Shown here: positions 35,423 to 42,127 of the stretch, in pieces
Layout: every line of letters starts with the position of its first letter
How positions within the stretch are numbered: position 1 is the first letter of the stretch
From: a virus
Reading direction: 5' to 3' (one strand)
Length of the DNA: 42,127 nt
IMG/VR virus record: IMGVR_UViG_3300006175_000014
Coordinates: 1 to 42,127 of that record
The notes under the pieces: generated by a model
What the model saw: the letters and a program-made list of their open reading frames with translations, nothing else
Told to the model about the DNA's origin: nothing
The model's database searches: none
Program-made: the position numbers and the translations under genes

Positions 35423-35616
35423 CCCTGCCTCACCCACCGGGCCAGCTCCCGCTCCAGCATATCCTTGCGCTTGCGCGACTCGTCAGCCAGCAGACCCACC
35501 AGCTTGAACACCTCGTCCCAGTCCAGGGTCAGCTGCTCGCTCAGGTCCGAACGGAACAGCACCACCCCTCCCGGACTGCTCTCCGTCAAGATCTGTCTGT
35601 GCGCGCCGCCGCTCAT
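35419..35616 (-). CDS. Small protein, tandem paralogue pair member
   Basis: 65 residues, GGVVLFRSDLSEQLTLDWDE, VFKLVGLLADESRKRKDMLE. Resembles the upstream protein (GLVLIGEFGGQ...LDWNGVHALIADLN). ATG 35616 lies inside the 3' part of that gene in another frame. Coupled to the JAMM gene by overlapping stop and start codons. Dispersed motif half-copy H lies inside. Confidence 0.7.
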   Translation of the reverse strand: MSGGAHRQILTESSPGGVVLFRSDLSEQLTLDWDEVFKLVGLLADESRKRKDMLERELARWVRQG

Positions 35617-35818
35617 CCTGCAGCCACCTTCCCCTCTCCCACAGTGCCTGATTCAGGTCCGCTATCAACGCGTGTACGCCGTTCCAGTCCAGCCCCGCCA
35701 CGGCAGTCTGACCGCCGAATTCTCCGATCAGGACCAGTCCCTCTGGATTCTTGCGCCCGATCTGCACCCGCTGGGGCCGCGCGCCGGGTGCGTAGTCTTC
35801 CGGGTTGATGAAGCTCAT
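35483..35818 (-). CDS. Small protein, C-terminus probably overrun
   Basis: 111 residues as read. The first 68 are gene-like (RVQIGRKNPEGLVLIGEFGG, GLDWNGVHALIADLNQALWE); the last 44 (GEQSGRGGAVPFGPERAADP...) run through the next gene in another frame and look like shadow sequence. Suggests a past frameshift near 35620 or a genuine 134-base overlap. ATG 35818, ATGA-coupled to the gene before. Confidence 0.6.
   Translation of the reverse strand: MSFINPEDYAPGARPQRVQIGRKNPEGLVLIGEFGGQTAVAGLDWNGVHALIADLNQALWERGRWLQDERRRAQTDLDGEQSGRGGAVPFGPERAADPGLGRGVQAGGSAG
35572..35582. repeat. Dispersed motif, half copy H
   Basis: CCACCCCTCCC at 35572-35582 without a TGAA at the usual distance (CGTCAAG is there instead). 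Same orientation as the other copies. Confidence 0.6.
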
Positions 35819-36558
35819 CCGAGCACCACCTGGTCCCAGGGCTGGACCGGCGGCCGGTTGGCTACCTCGGCCAGAGCCGGACGATAGGCGCGCTCCTGGG
35901 CCAGCCTGTCCTGCAGTCTGCCGATCTCGGCGCCCAGCCGCCGCTGCTCGGCGTCCGACTCGCGCAGGCGCCGGATGGCGCGATGGCGGTCGAACGCCCG
36001 ATACAGGTCGGTACGGCCGCCCCAGCTCAGGAAGTGCCAGCGCACCAGCCGGTACACCACGTCCTCGACCAGGGCGGCCGTCTTGGGCGTGGCCGGGGCG
36101 TAGTTGGACGATCCATCCACCCGGGCGTCCCACTTGTCGACCTGCAGCCAGCCCCTGCCCGCACCGACCCGCTCCACCGGCAGCACCGCGCGGCCGATCA
36201 CGATCTGGTTGTTGACCTCGGGCATATGTACGCTGGCGCGCAGTCGGTCCCGGGCCGTCCCGGTTTCCGGCGGACGCCCCAGCCAGATCTCCAGGACCTG
36301 GTCGGACAGCGGCTCGCTCCAGTCGGCCCAGCCGACCTGGACGATACCGTCGTGCATCCGGGGGATCACGTACCGGATCCTGCCCGCGTCCCAGTCAACC
36401 AGCGGATACGCCTGGTACCGGGCGTACCCGGTGCGGGTCCACGGGACCCGCACCTCGACCGGCGGCCGGGCGCTGATCCGGGTGTACCGGCCGCCGCCGA
36501 CCGCTGCGTCGATCCGGTCGACCTCGGGGAACGCGTGCGGGATGAGTGCCTTGCTCAT
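35815..36558 (-). CDS. Hypothetical protein, first gene of an operon
   Basis: 247 residues. N-terminal beta-rich part (VEVRVPWTRTGYARYQAYPL, RIRYVIPRMHDGIVQVGWAD, ASVHMPEVNNQIVIGRAVLP), then a helix with WHFLSWGGRTDLYRAFDRHR and a coiled-coil C-terminus (RRLGAEIGRLQDRLAQERA). Not recognised. GAGGAGG before ATG 36558, behind the 36.6-kb promoter. Confidence 0.8.
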   Translation of the reverse strand: MSKALIPHAFPEVDRIDAAVGGGRYTRISARPPVEVRVPWTRTGYARYQAYPLVDWDAGRIRYVIPRMHDGIVQVGWADWSEPLSDQVLEIWLGRPPETGTARDRLRASVHMPEVNNQIVIGRAVLPVERVGAGRGWLQVDKWDARVDGSSNYAPATPKTAALVEDVVYRLVRWHFLSWGGRTDLYRAFDRHRAIRRLRESDAEQRRLGAEIGRLQDRLAQERAYRPALAEVANRPPVQPWDQVVLG

Positions 36559-36582
36559 CGTGTCTACCTCCTCGTCCCCGGT

Positions 36583-36613
36583 ACACTACCCTACCACTTG
36601 ACTTCCTGTCAAG
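36583..36613 (-). promoter_or_regulatory. Operator palindrome and promoter
   Basis: Perfect CTTGAC-TTCCT-GTCAAG (36597-36613). Minus strand: TTGACA, 18-base spacer, TAGTGT (36588-36583). GGGTAGTGTAC also occurs at 27.16 and 21.80 kb. Confidence 0.78.
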
Positions 36614-36854
36614 ACGGATCAACGTAGGCCACGATCTCCACGCTATCGCCGGACGCGTCGGGTCCTCTCCAGTCGATCTCCTGGACCTTCCACGCCTGTG
36701 GGCCCTTGACCAACCAGCCGTCGGCCAGAGCGTCGACCACGGCTGCGGCCAACACTCCGGGGTTGTCGGTCTGGGGCCACTCGAACCGTCCGTGGGCGGT
36801 ATCGAACAGCGTCTGGCGGACCAGTTCGAACAGCTGCTGCCGGGAGCCGGTCAC
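36609..36854 (-). CDS. Small protein downstream of the polymerase
   Basis: 81 residues: helical start (SRQQLFELVRQTLFDTAHGR), NPGVLAAAVVDALADGWLVK, then strand WKVQEIDWRG and VEIVAYVDPS. Not recognised. GTG 36854 overlaps the polymerase TGA (GTGA). Its stop lies within the next operator. Confidence 0.78.
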   Translation of the reverse strand: MTGSRQQLFELVRQTLFDTAHGRFEWPQTDNPGVLAAAVVDALADGWLVKGPQAWKVQEIDWRGPDASGDSVEIVAYVDPS

Positions 36855-39100
36855 TTGGTGGCCTTCCAGCGCTCGGGGACGATCGGGAAGGACATCTTGC
36901 GGCCACGGACCGAGTAGTCGCGCTCGTAGATCTCCGTGCCGATGGCCGCCGCCTGCTGGGCGAGAGAGTAGCCCGCGTCGGTGTCCGGCACCTCGACCAC
37001 CATGCTGTCGTGGATGGCCAGCACCTGGATGCCCGGCAGCTCCCGCTCGACCTGGATCATCCAGGTCTTGCCGGTCTGGGCCAGGTCGCCCTGGATGACC
37101 GCGTTGAACGCCTTATGCGTGTGCTCGTCCGGACCGAACCAGCGGCGCCGCCCGTCGATCAGGGTGACGTAGCCGACTCCGCCCAGCCCCTTGTCGGCCT
37201 TGCACTGGATCCGGTACGGCACGGTGCGGAACTCGGGGAACTGGGCGTAGAACGCGTCGCGTGCCTCGGCCGTCTCCCTGCGGCTGTACTCCAGGCCCGT
37301 GTACTCCAGGATCTGGGCGCGCAGCGTGTCGATACCAGCGCCGTACATGGTGCCGAATGTGACCCGCTTGCCGACGCCCCGCAGGTCCTGGAAGGTGGGG
37401 TCGGTCTCCAGGATCCCCCAGATCCGCTTGGCGTTGGCGCCGTGCAGGTCCTCGCCCGAGTCGATCACGTCCCACATGGCAGAGCAGCCGGTCACCACCG
37501 TCGCGATACGGACCTCGCCCTGGGGCAGGTCCATCTCCCACAAGGCGTAGCCGGGCCGCGCGCCGATCAGGCCCCGGACCGGTCGGTCCTTGACCACGTC
37601 GGGCAGCTGATTGAAGTGGGGGATAGCCTGCAGCTGGACCCGGGAGACGGCCAGGCGGCCGGAGATCGCCCCGCCCTTGGGGGCGCCGGGCCGGTCCGAC
37701 TCGATGGCGGTCTGCATGAAGTCGGTGCGCAGCCGTCCGTCCGGGCCGGTCCGCATCGCCCAGCCCCGGTACCACTTGCCCAGCGCGCTCTTGCAGTGCG
37801 ACCAGTCGTCGTACTCGGCCGCGTACGGCTCGCCGTCCTGGACCAGCAGCCGGATCTGGGCCTCGTCCACGCACGGGTCCCGGCGCTTGTCGGTGACCTT
37901 GATGGGCGTCAGCCCGCGCCCGCCGTCCTCCTTGGCCCCGAAGTAGTACCGGCCGACCTCCTGGACCTTGGCCGGGTCGAACGGCAGATCTCGGGCGATG
38001 TTGTCCATCTCGGCCTGGAGGTCGGCCGCCGCCTGCATGCTGGTCTTGGCGTCGTAGCTCATGCCCCGGCGCTGCATCCGATACAGCACCCGCATCAGGT
38101 CGATGTCCTTGTCGATCTGGTCCCAGGCCCCGGGCGGGGCGTCGCCCTGCTCGATCCGGGCGATCTGGCGGTACAGCAGCATCAGGGCAAGCTCTGCGTC
38201 CCGGGCCGCGTATGGGCCGATGATCGGCCAGGGGATCAGGTCGTACCGCTTGGTCAGGCCGACGCCCAGTTTCTTGAGCGCGGCGGCCAGCTCCTCCTCC
38301 TCCCGGGTGCTGTCCTCGCCCCAGATCCGGCGGGCGGTCCGCTTCAGGGCCACCGGGTGCAGCGGATCCAGCAGCGCCTGGATCAGCATCGTGTCGGCCA
38401 GCTTGGTATTGGGGCAGTGCTTGTCGATGTCCAGCCCGAATACGGGGCCGAGCGGGTCGTCTCCCCACAGGATCGGGTCGATCGCCTGCTGGGCCTGCGG
38501 GCTGAACTCGGCGCGCAGCCGGGGGTTGTGCAGCCACTGGTCCCGGGCGATCTCCTCGCGCGGGCCCACCGTGGCCACGGTCAGGTCGTGCTTGGCGTTG
38601 TGCATCACGATGTAGTCGCGCGCCCGCAGCCACCGCAGCAGGTTGATCCAGTGTTCCAGCCCCAGGTTGGGGCAGGCCTCCTCGTAGGTCATCGGCCGGT
38701 CCGGCACCTCGCCGACCATGTCCTCCCCCGGCGCCGGTACCGCGTCCCCGGGGACGCGGAACTTCGACAAGATCTTGTCGACATCCTCCTGGGTCAGCAG
38801 CGGGTACCCCCCGCCGTCCCTCGGACGGCGGATCCGGCCCGGCTTGCCGACCATGGGGCCCTGGTCGAACGGCCAGGCGTGGCTGTGGATCTCGCCCGTG
38901 TCGGGGTCCATCCACGCCACGCTCGCCGCACTGACCCGGGCCGGTGGACTGCTCTTCTGCATGTTGGTGTCGGTACCGGGGTCGCCGTCGGGGTGCAGGC
39001 CGGAGCCCTCGGTGTCGAACAACACCGGCCACCCGGGCGGCAGGTCCGGCAGCACCACCCCACCCACCACCATGTCCGACTGAACCGTTGTCCCGCTCAT
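36851..39100 (-). CDS. Family A DNA polymerase with 3'-5' exonuclease
   Basis: 749 residues. DnaQ-like exonuclease: PVLFDTEGSG (Asp29, Glu31), YIVMHNAKHDLTV (Exo II), YAARDAELAL (Exo III). PolA domain: motif A EMDLPQGEVRIA (canonical DYSQIELRI), motif B GVGKRVTFGTMYGAG, motif C VLAIHDSMVVEV. The catalytic acids are kept. In motif A the usual Ser-Gln-Ile is Pro-Gln-Gly. Replicates phage DNA. Because the phage has PurZ, it is a candidate DpoZ, the PolA-type polymerase of Z-genome siphoviruses; that is inference. ATGA overlap with the HTH gene. Dispersed motif copy I is in its N-terminus. Confidence 0.92.
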   Translation of the reverse strand: MSGTTVQSDMVVGGVVLPDLPPGWPVLFDTEGSGLHPDGDPGTDTNMQKSSPPARVSAASVAWMDPDTGEIHSHAWPFDQGPMVGKPGRIRRPRDGGGYPLLTQEDVDKILSKFRVPGDAVPAPGEDMVGEVPDRPMTYEEACPNLGLEHWINLLRWLRARDYIVMHNAKHDLTVATVGPREEIARDQWLHNPRLRAEFSPQAQQAIDPILWGDDPLGPVFGLDIDKHCPNTKLADTMLIQALLDPLHPVALKRTARRIWGEDSTREEEELAAALKKLGVGLTKRYDLIPWPIIGPYAARDAELALMLLYRQIARIEQGDAPPGAWDQIDKDIDLMRVLYRMQRRGMSYDAKTSMQAAADLQAEMDNIARDLPFDPAKVQEVGRYYFGAKEDGGRGLTPIKVTDKRRDPCVDEAQIRLLVQDGEPYAAEYDDWSHCKSALGKWYRGWAMRTGPDGRLRTDFMQTAIESDRPGAPKGGAISGRLAVSRVQLQAIPHFNQLPDVVKDRPVRGLIGARPGYALWEMDLPQGEVRIATVVTGCSAMWDVIDSGEDLHGANAKRIWGILETDPTFQDLRGVGKRVTFGTMYGAGIDTLRAQILEYTGLEYSRRETAEARDAFYAQFPEFRTVPYRIQCKADKGLGGVGYVTLIDGRRRWFGPDEHTHKAFNAVIQGDLAQTGKTWMIQVERELPGIQVLAIHDSMVVEVPDTDAGYSLAQQAAAIGTEIYERDYSVRGRKMSFPIVPERWKATK
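39055..39085. repeat. Dispersed bipartite motif, copy I
   Basis: CCACCCCACCC (one base different) at 39055-39065, 15 bases, TGAAC at 39081-39085. In the polymerase N-terminus, read as VGGVVLPDL. Confidence 0.75.
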
Positions 39101-39471
39101 CGTCTCTGCCCCTCGATAGCCAACTGGTTGATACGCTGTCGCTTGTCCCAGCGGGCCTGGACGCTCATGCTGCCCAGACCCGTGCTGCCCCGCACGACCC
39201 GGCCCTGGCCCAGCGGCTCCAGCACGATGTAGCCCCGGCGGATGGCCTCGGCCAGGGTCCAGGCCGTGGTCGTGCCGCGTGCGTCGTGCCCCGGCCGGGT
39301 CTTCTGGGTACCCAGCCGGATGGCGGCGCGCCGCAGGTGGGTCTTGACCGTGCTGGGCATCATGTACAGCCGCAGGCCGACGGCCTCGGCGCTGTTGCCC
39401 AGTTCCGCCACGGCGTACAGGACCTGGGCCTCACGGTCGGTCAGCGGCGTACCCGGTTTGACCTCAGTCAT
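39097..39471 (-). CDS. LuxR-type HTH regulator
   Basis: 124 residues. LTDREAQVLYAVAELGNSAE then AVGLRLYMMPSTVKTHLRRA is a GerE/LuxR HTH (scaffold helix, turn, recognition helix with STVKTH). No receiver or ligand domain. AWTLAEAIRRGYI follows as in LuxR C-termini. Candidate reader of the repeated 17-bp palindrome, since few other DNA-binding regulators are visible; untested. ATG 39471; ATGA coupling to the polymerase gene suggests co-expression with replication. Confidence 0.82.
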   Translation of the reverse strand: MTEVKPGTPLTDREAQVLYAVAELGNSAEAVGLRLYMMPSTVKTHLRRAAIRLGTQKTRPGHDARGTTTAWTLAEAIRRGYIVLEPLGQGRVVRGSTGLGSMSVQARWDKRQRINQLAIEGQRR

Positions 39472-39905
39472 GAGATCCTCGTGATGTCGGTGACGTCGGC
39501 GGTGGCCACGACCGCCCGGATGACGGCCGCCTTGATCTTGTCGGGTGTCACCGGATTCTCCGGCTGGTACCCGTACAGCCAGGTGTCAGGGAGCATCAAG
39601 TTTGCGTAGAGAGGGCCGATCTGCCAGCGGGAGAACTCGTAGCGCACGTTCGGATTGCGGTACGCCAGCAGCATCTCGTCCGGGGTCATCGACAGGTTCT
39701 TGAGAAAATCCAGACTGTCGACCTGCCAGGGCCATACGGCCTCGTACCGGATCCATCTGCCGGACGCGTCCATCTCGCGGACCTGGCCGTCGAGCGGGCC
39801 GCCGACGAACAGCGCCCACAGGGCGGTCTGGGCCTGGCGGGCGTCGGCGTGCTCGGCCTGGGTCTGGGGCTTGGGGCGGGTGCCATCCGGATCGGGTGTG
39901 GTCAT
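39468..39905 (-). CDS. Hypothetical protein with GGPLDG domain
   Basis: 145 residues. WALFVGGPLDGQVREMDASG opens a beta domain shared with the 17853-18407 protein, followed by WIRYEAVWPWQVDSLDFLKN and a C-terminal Val/Ile/Thr helix. Not recognised. ATG 39905; SD weak. ATGA coupled to the HTH gene. Confidence 0.75.
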   Translation of the reverse strand: MTTPDPDGTRPKPQTQAEHADARQAQTALWALFVGGPLDGQVREMDASGRWIRYEAVWPWQVDSLDFLKNLSMTPDEMLLAYRNPNVRYEFSRWQIGPLYANLMLPDTWLYGYQPENPVTPDKIKAAVIRAVVATADVTDITRIS

Positions 39906-39909
39906 GGGG

Positions 39910-40152
39910 TCACCCCACCATCCGGCTTGCCCGGCGGTCAAGACGCCAGATCCATCCGCGAACCACCCGGCTGTAGTCCCTGGCGACGAACCGGTGCCCG
40001 CACGGCTCCAGGGCGGCCGTGTACAACATCTCGAAGACTACCGAGTCCGGCGCCTCCCGCGTCACCACACAGTCCAGTACGATCCGGTCGGCCGGGGTGC
40101 CGCATGGGCACGACACTCCGGCCGACCGGATCTCGATCCTGTGGCTCACCAT
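39910..40152 (-). CDS. Small hypothetical protein
   Basis: 80 residues: IEIRSAGVSCPCGTPADRIV, SVVFEMLYTAALEPCGHRFV, then a basic tail RGWIWRLDRRASRMVG. A CPC...C-H cluster may bind zinc. ATG 40152 overlaps the previous stop by one base; the 3' end contains the operator at 39926. Confidence 0.7.
   Translation of the reverse strand: MVSHRIEIRSAGVSCPCGTPADRIVLDCVVTREAPDSVVFEMLYTAALEPCGHRFVARDYSRVVRGWIWRLDRRASRMVG
39926..39942. promoter_or_regulatory. Operator palindrome
   Basis: CTTGCC-CGGCG-GTCAAG, 21 bases before the ATG at 39905. Minus strand has TTGACC, but no -10 is evident; operator or weak promoter. Confidence 0.58.
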
Positions 40153-41042
40153 CAGCGGCCGGGCTGGTCGCGGTATCGGGTCAGCCGGACATGGGTGGCA
40201 GTCTGGCCCCGGTCCAGCCAGAACGTGGTGGACGGATTGGCCGCGCCCGACACCTCGTCGGCCCGCAGCAGTTTGTACCCGTCCTCGTCCCGGCTCAGGA
40301 CGAACCAGCCGCCCTCGTCGCACGAGAACTGACCGAACAGTTTGACAGAAGCCACGGTGGACGGGTACCGGACTGCACGGGTCGGCAGATCGCCCATCTG
40401 AGTCAGCGCGGCCAGCCGGGCATTCTTCTCCTCGGTGCTGTGTCCGTCCCACGTGGGACGGGCGTGCCGGGCCGGGGCGACGTGCTCGAACAGGTGCCAG
40501 TCGTCCTGGTGGATGTGCCAGGACAGCTGCCCGGCGGGAGACTTCACGTAGACGACCCGATAGTCCGGGGTCTTGGGGTCCGGCGCCCACCACGAGTCCC
40601 AGACGGCCGCCAGGACGGCCACGAGACGCGCCCTCTCGGTGTAGGCCAGGTCCCGCGCTCGCGTGGCTTCGGAGACGGTCTCCCGGGTCTCGTCGCCGGT
40701 CGACCCCTGTACAGCCAGCCGGACACTCTCGTCGCGATAGGCCTGCTGGCCCTGCTGGTACGCGTGGCCGATGCGGGCCAAACCCTCGCCGAGCTGGCGC
40801 ATGGACTCGGTCAGGCGGGGCGCCGCCTCGGCGGGGGTCGGCTGGACGACCGTGTCCCCGTCGTACGTGACCAGCCACTCGCGGACGCCGTCGTTGGCGC
40901 GAACCAATCGGTCGATCCGGTCCAGGTACTGGTCGGGCACGGCCTCCTCGGTCCCGTCCGGGTCCAGGTCGCCCGCCGCGACGCACAGGTGGCGGACGCG
41001 CTCGACCAGGTCCTGGTATTCTTTGGCTCCGATCCACGGCAT
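40152..41042 (-). CDS. Hypothetical protein
   Basis: 296 residues. An N-terminal helical region (AKEYQDLVERVRHLCVAAGD), a long helix near 80-140, then a mixed domain with YRVVYVKSPAGQLSWHIHQD and WDGHSTEEKNARLAALTQMG. The GQLSWHIxxxD...WDGH..EEK unit looks like a known small phage domain but I cannot name it. C-terminal beta part with FSCDEGGWFVLSRDEDGYKL. ATG 41042; AAGGG 11 bases upstream. Confidence 0.78.
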   Translation of the reverse strand: MPWIGAKEYQDLVERVRHLCVAAGDLDPDGTEEAVPDQYLDRIDRLVRANDGVREWLVTYDGDTVVQPTPAEAAPRLTESMRQLGEGLARIGHAYQQGQQAYRDESVRLAVQGSTGDETRETVSEATRARDLAYTERARLVAVLAAVWDSWWAPDPKTPDYRVVYVKSPAGQLSWHIHQDDWHLFEHVAPARHARPTWDGHSTEEKNARLAALTQMGDLPTRAVRYPSTVASVKLFGQFSCDEGGWFVLSRDEDGYKLLRADEVSGAANPSTTFWLDRGQTATHVRLTRYRDQPGR

Positions 41043-41057
41043 GTCGGGTCAGCCCTT

Positions 41058-42110
41058 CTAGTTGTCGGGGTGCGGCAGGTGGATGTACCGGCCGCCGCCC
41101 TCTCGGATGGTGAAGCCGTTTTGATCGTGTCCGACCAGCTTGGCCTCGTCGTCCCGCATCAGCTGCTGGGTGACGTAGCACAGGGCGTCGGCCAGCTCCT
41201 CTTGCAGGTCCTTCATCGGGTCCCGGCCGTTGTACGTGCGCAGCTCGGACCCGTACTTGAAGGTACCGTGCTCGCGCCGGGTGTCCAGCAGCCGGATCAC
41301 CGTGTCGGTGACGCTGTCGCCCGTATTGACCGGGGCGGGCTCGGTGTGGTACTCGGTCACGTAGTCGGCCGCCCTGTTGACCAGGTCGGCACTGCCGCCG
41401 TAGTGGCCCACGAACTGTCTGGCGTCCTCGACCGGATGCTGCGGGGGCAGCGGCGCGGGAGTGAGCATCTGGTCCAGCGTGCTGCCGGGCGGGACCGCCA
41501 GCCTGCGGATGGACTCCCGCGTACGGTTGCTGGTCACCACCCGGACCCGCACGTGGCCGTCCCCCTCGACGATGAATCGGGAGCCCCGGGGCAGATCGCC
41601 GTAGGAGACGCTGTGCACCGTCAGCAGGTCGGCCGTCGTCGTACGGCGCGGGTCGAGGGGGGCCATCTTGTCGGCCCAGTCGATGCGGTTCAGGAAGGAC
41701 ATGCGCTCGTGGTACCGGTCGAACACGTTGTCCGCCTCGGTGTGGACCGCCGTCCACAGCTCGGCCCGGCGCTCCTCGCCGGACTCGGCCCAGTCGTCGC
41801 GCATCCGGTTGCACGCGGACAACAGCAGCCGCAGGGACAGCAGGTCGACGCGCTGGCGGTCGTCCAGGTTGGGGGAGGTGTGGCCTCGGTTGAGTTCGGC
41901 CGCAGCGTCGTCGGCCTCGCGCCGAGCCTTGGCGGCCACTCGCTCGGTTCTGATCCTGGCCGCCTGCTGGCGGGGACAGACCTCGCCGTCGGCGCACTCG
42001 GTGCACAGCTGCTGGTCCCGGTAGTTCTTGTACGTGCCGACGCAGCATCTGCACGCCTCGCACCGGAATGCGTTCCCGGCGACCACACCGTCCATGTCGG
42101 CCTCAGCCAT
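41058..42110 (-). CDS. Zn-ribbon / MazG-like protein
   Basis: 350 residues from ATG 42110; ATG 42095 has the better SD (GAGG), and the frame also stays open to the window edge, so the true start is uncertain. N-terminus: CEACRCCVGTYKNYRDQQLC and CADGEVC (zinc ribbon). Long helical middle (LLSLRLLLSACNRMRDDWAE). C-terminus: REHGTFKYGSELRTYNGRDP followed by KDLQEELADALCYVTQQLM, which matches the phage MazG-like signature (KYG..L...NGRD...D..EE..D...Y..Q.L). A second candidate for MazZ-like dGTP hydrolysis. Confidence 0.78.
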   Translation of the reverse strand: MAEADMDGVVAGNAFRCEACRCCVGTYKNYRDQQLCTECADGEVCPRQQAARIRTERVAAKARREADDAAAELNRGHTSPNLDDRQRVDLLSLRLLLSACNRMRDDWAESGEERRAELWTAVHTEADNVFDRYHERMSFLNRIDWADKMAPLDPRRTTTADLLTVHSVSYGDLPRGSRFIVEGDGHVRVRVVTSNRTRESIRRLAVPPGSTLDQMLTPAPLPPQHPVEDARQFVGHYGGSADLVNRAADYVTEYHTEPAPVNTGDSVTDTVIRLLDTRREHGTFKYGSELRTYNGRDPMKDLQEELADALCYVTQQLMRDDEAKLVGHDQNGFTIREGGGRYIHLPHPDN

Positions 42111-42127
42111 GGCGCGCAGGGCGTAGG

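Noticed and set aside
69-39085. The G-rich box of the dispersed motif as merely a strong ribosome-binding site
   Set aside because: It can serve as an SD at copies A and E (and for an internal portal GTG at copy C), but copies B, D, F, G and I have no start codon at a good distance, and the distant TGAA box would be unexplained.
37010-39232. Long plus-strand frame opposite the DNA polymerase gene (740 codons)
   Set aside because: Shadow of the polymerase in GC-rich DNA; composition is dominated by Arg, Gly, Pro and Val without domain patterns, and it has no SD.
1-42127. CRISPR array, insertion sequence or integrase
   Set aside because: No evenly spaced direct repeats, no transposase and no tyrosine or serine integrase were seen in any of the gene-like frames.

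Overview
The window reads as most of a tailed double-stranded DNA phage of a high-GC actinobacterium, most likely Streptomyces. The signs are very high GC, Shine-Dalgarno sites of the GAGAGGAG type, frequent GTG/TTG starts, 4-base ATGA/GTGA gene overlaps, and a complete head/packaging gene set. No integrase, endolysin, tape measure or tail-tube gene is visible, so the tail genes probably continue beyond the left edge. Lifestyle cannot be decided.

Layout. Nearly everything is on the minus strand, so read right to left. Right arm (about 42-36 kb): Zn-ribbon/MazG-like protein, LuxR-type HTH protein and a family A DNA polymerase with a proofreading domain. 36.5-33 kb: small phage genes including two pairs of tandem paralogues, a JAMM/MPN peptidase and a RuvC-like nuclease. 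32.9-29.9 kb: a self-contained operon with its own promoter and terminator (PurZ, a MazG/Nmad1-like protein, a 99-residue protein, and a deoxyribosyltransferase-like/dUTPase fusion). 29.8-24.6 kb: short early-type genes on both strands, each behind a similar promoter, and a structured non-coding locus with a tRNA-like sequence. 24.4-16.7 kb: ECF sigma factor, small Zn-finger and SH3/KOW-like proteins, TerS, a VIT-like membrane protein, a ubiquitin-like protein, a permuted NlpC/P60-like peptidase, then TerL. 15.0-10.4 kb: an inserted island on the plus strand with a secreted SGNH hydrolase, two lipoprotein-like proteins and a DUF2829/Tad2-like protein. 10.4 kb to the left edge: portal, an Ala-rich coiled-coil protein, GNAT, MuF-like, scaffold, major capsid protein and a beta-helix tail protein.

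Main biology. The adenylosuccinate-synthetase homologue carries the GSEGKG loop (Ser replacing the catalytic Asp of PurA), the signature of PurZ, the 2-aminoadenylosuccinate synthase of phages that replace adenine with 2,6-diaminopurine (Z). With a linked MazG-type hydrolase, a complete dUTPase and a PolA-family polymerase with exonuclease, the phage is a strong candidate for a Z genome. No HD-type DatZ is visible in this window.

Two nucleotide-level systems stand out. First, at least eleven, probably thirteen, copies of a 17-bp palindrome (CTTGNC-N5-GNCAAG) whose half-site is the -35 hexamer of the early promoters; six of these promoters are followed at about +1 to +4 by a short hairpin and then a strong SD. 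Second, a bipartite motif (CCACCCCTCCC, then 14-17 bp, then TGAA) is present in eight copies plus one half copy, all in the same orientation, 2-6.5 kb apart, inside and outside genes and in more than one reading frame. I know of no described function for it.
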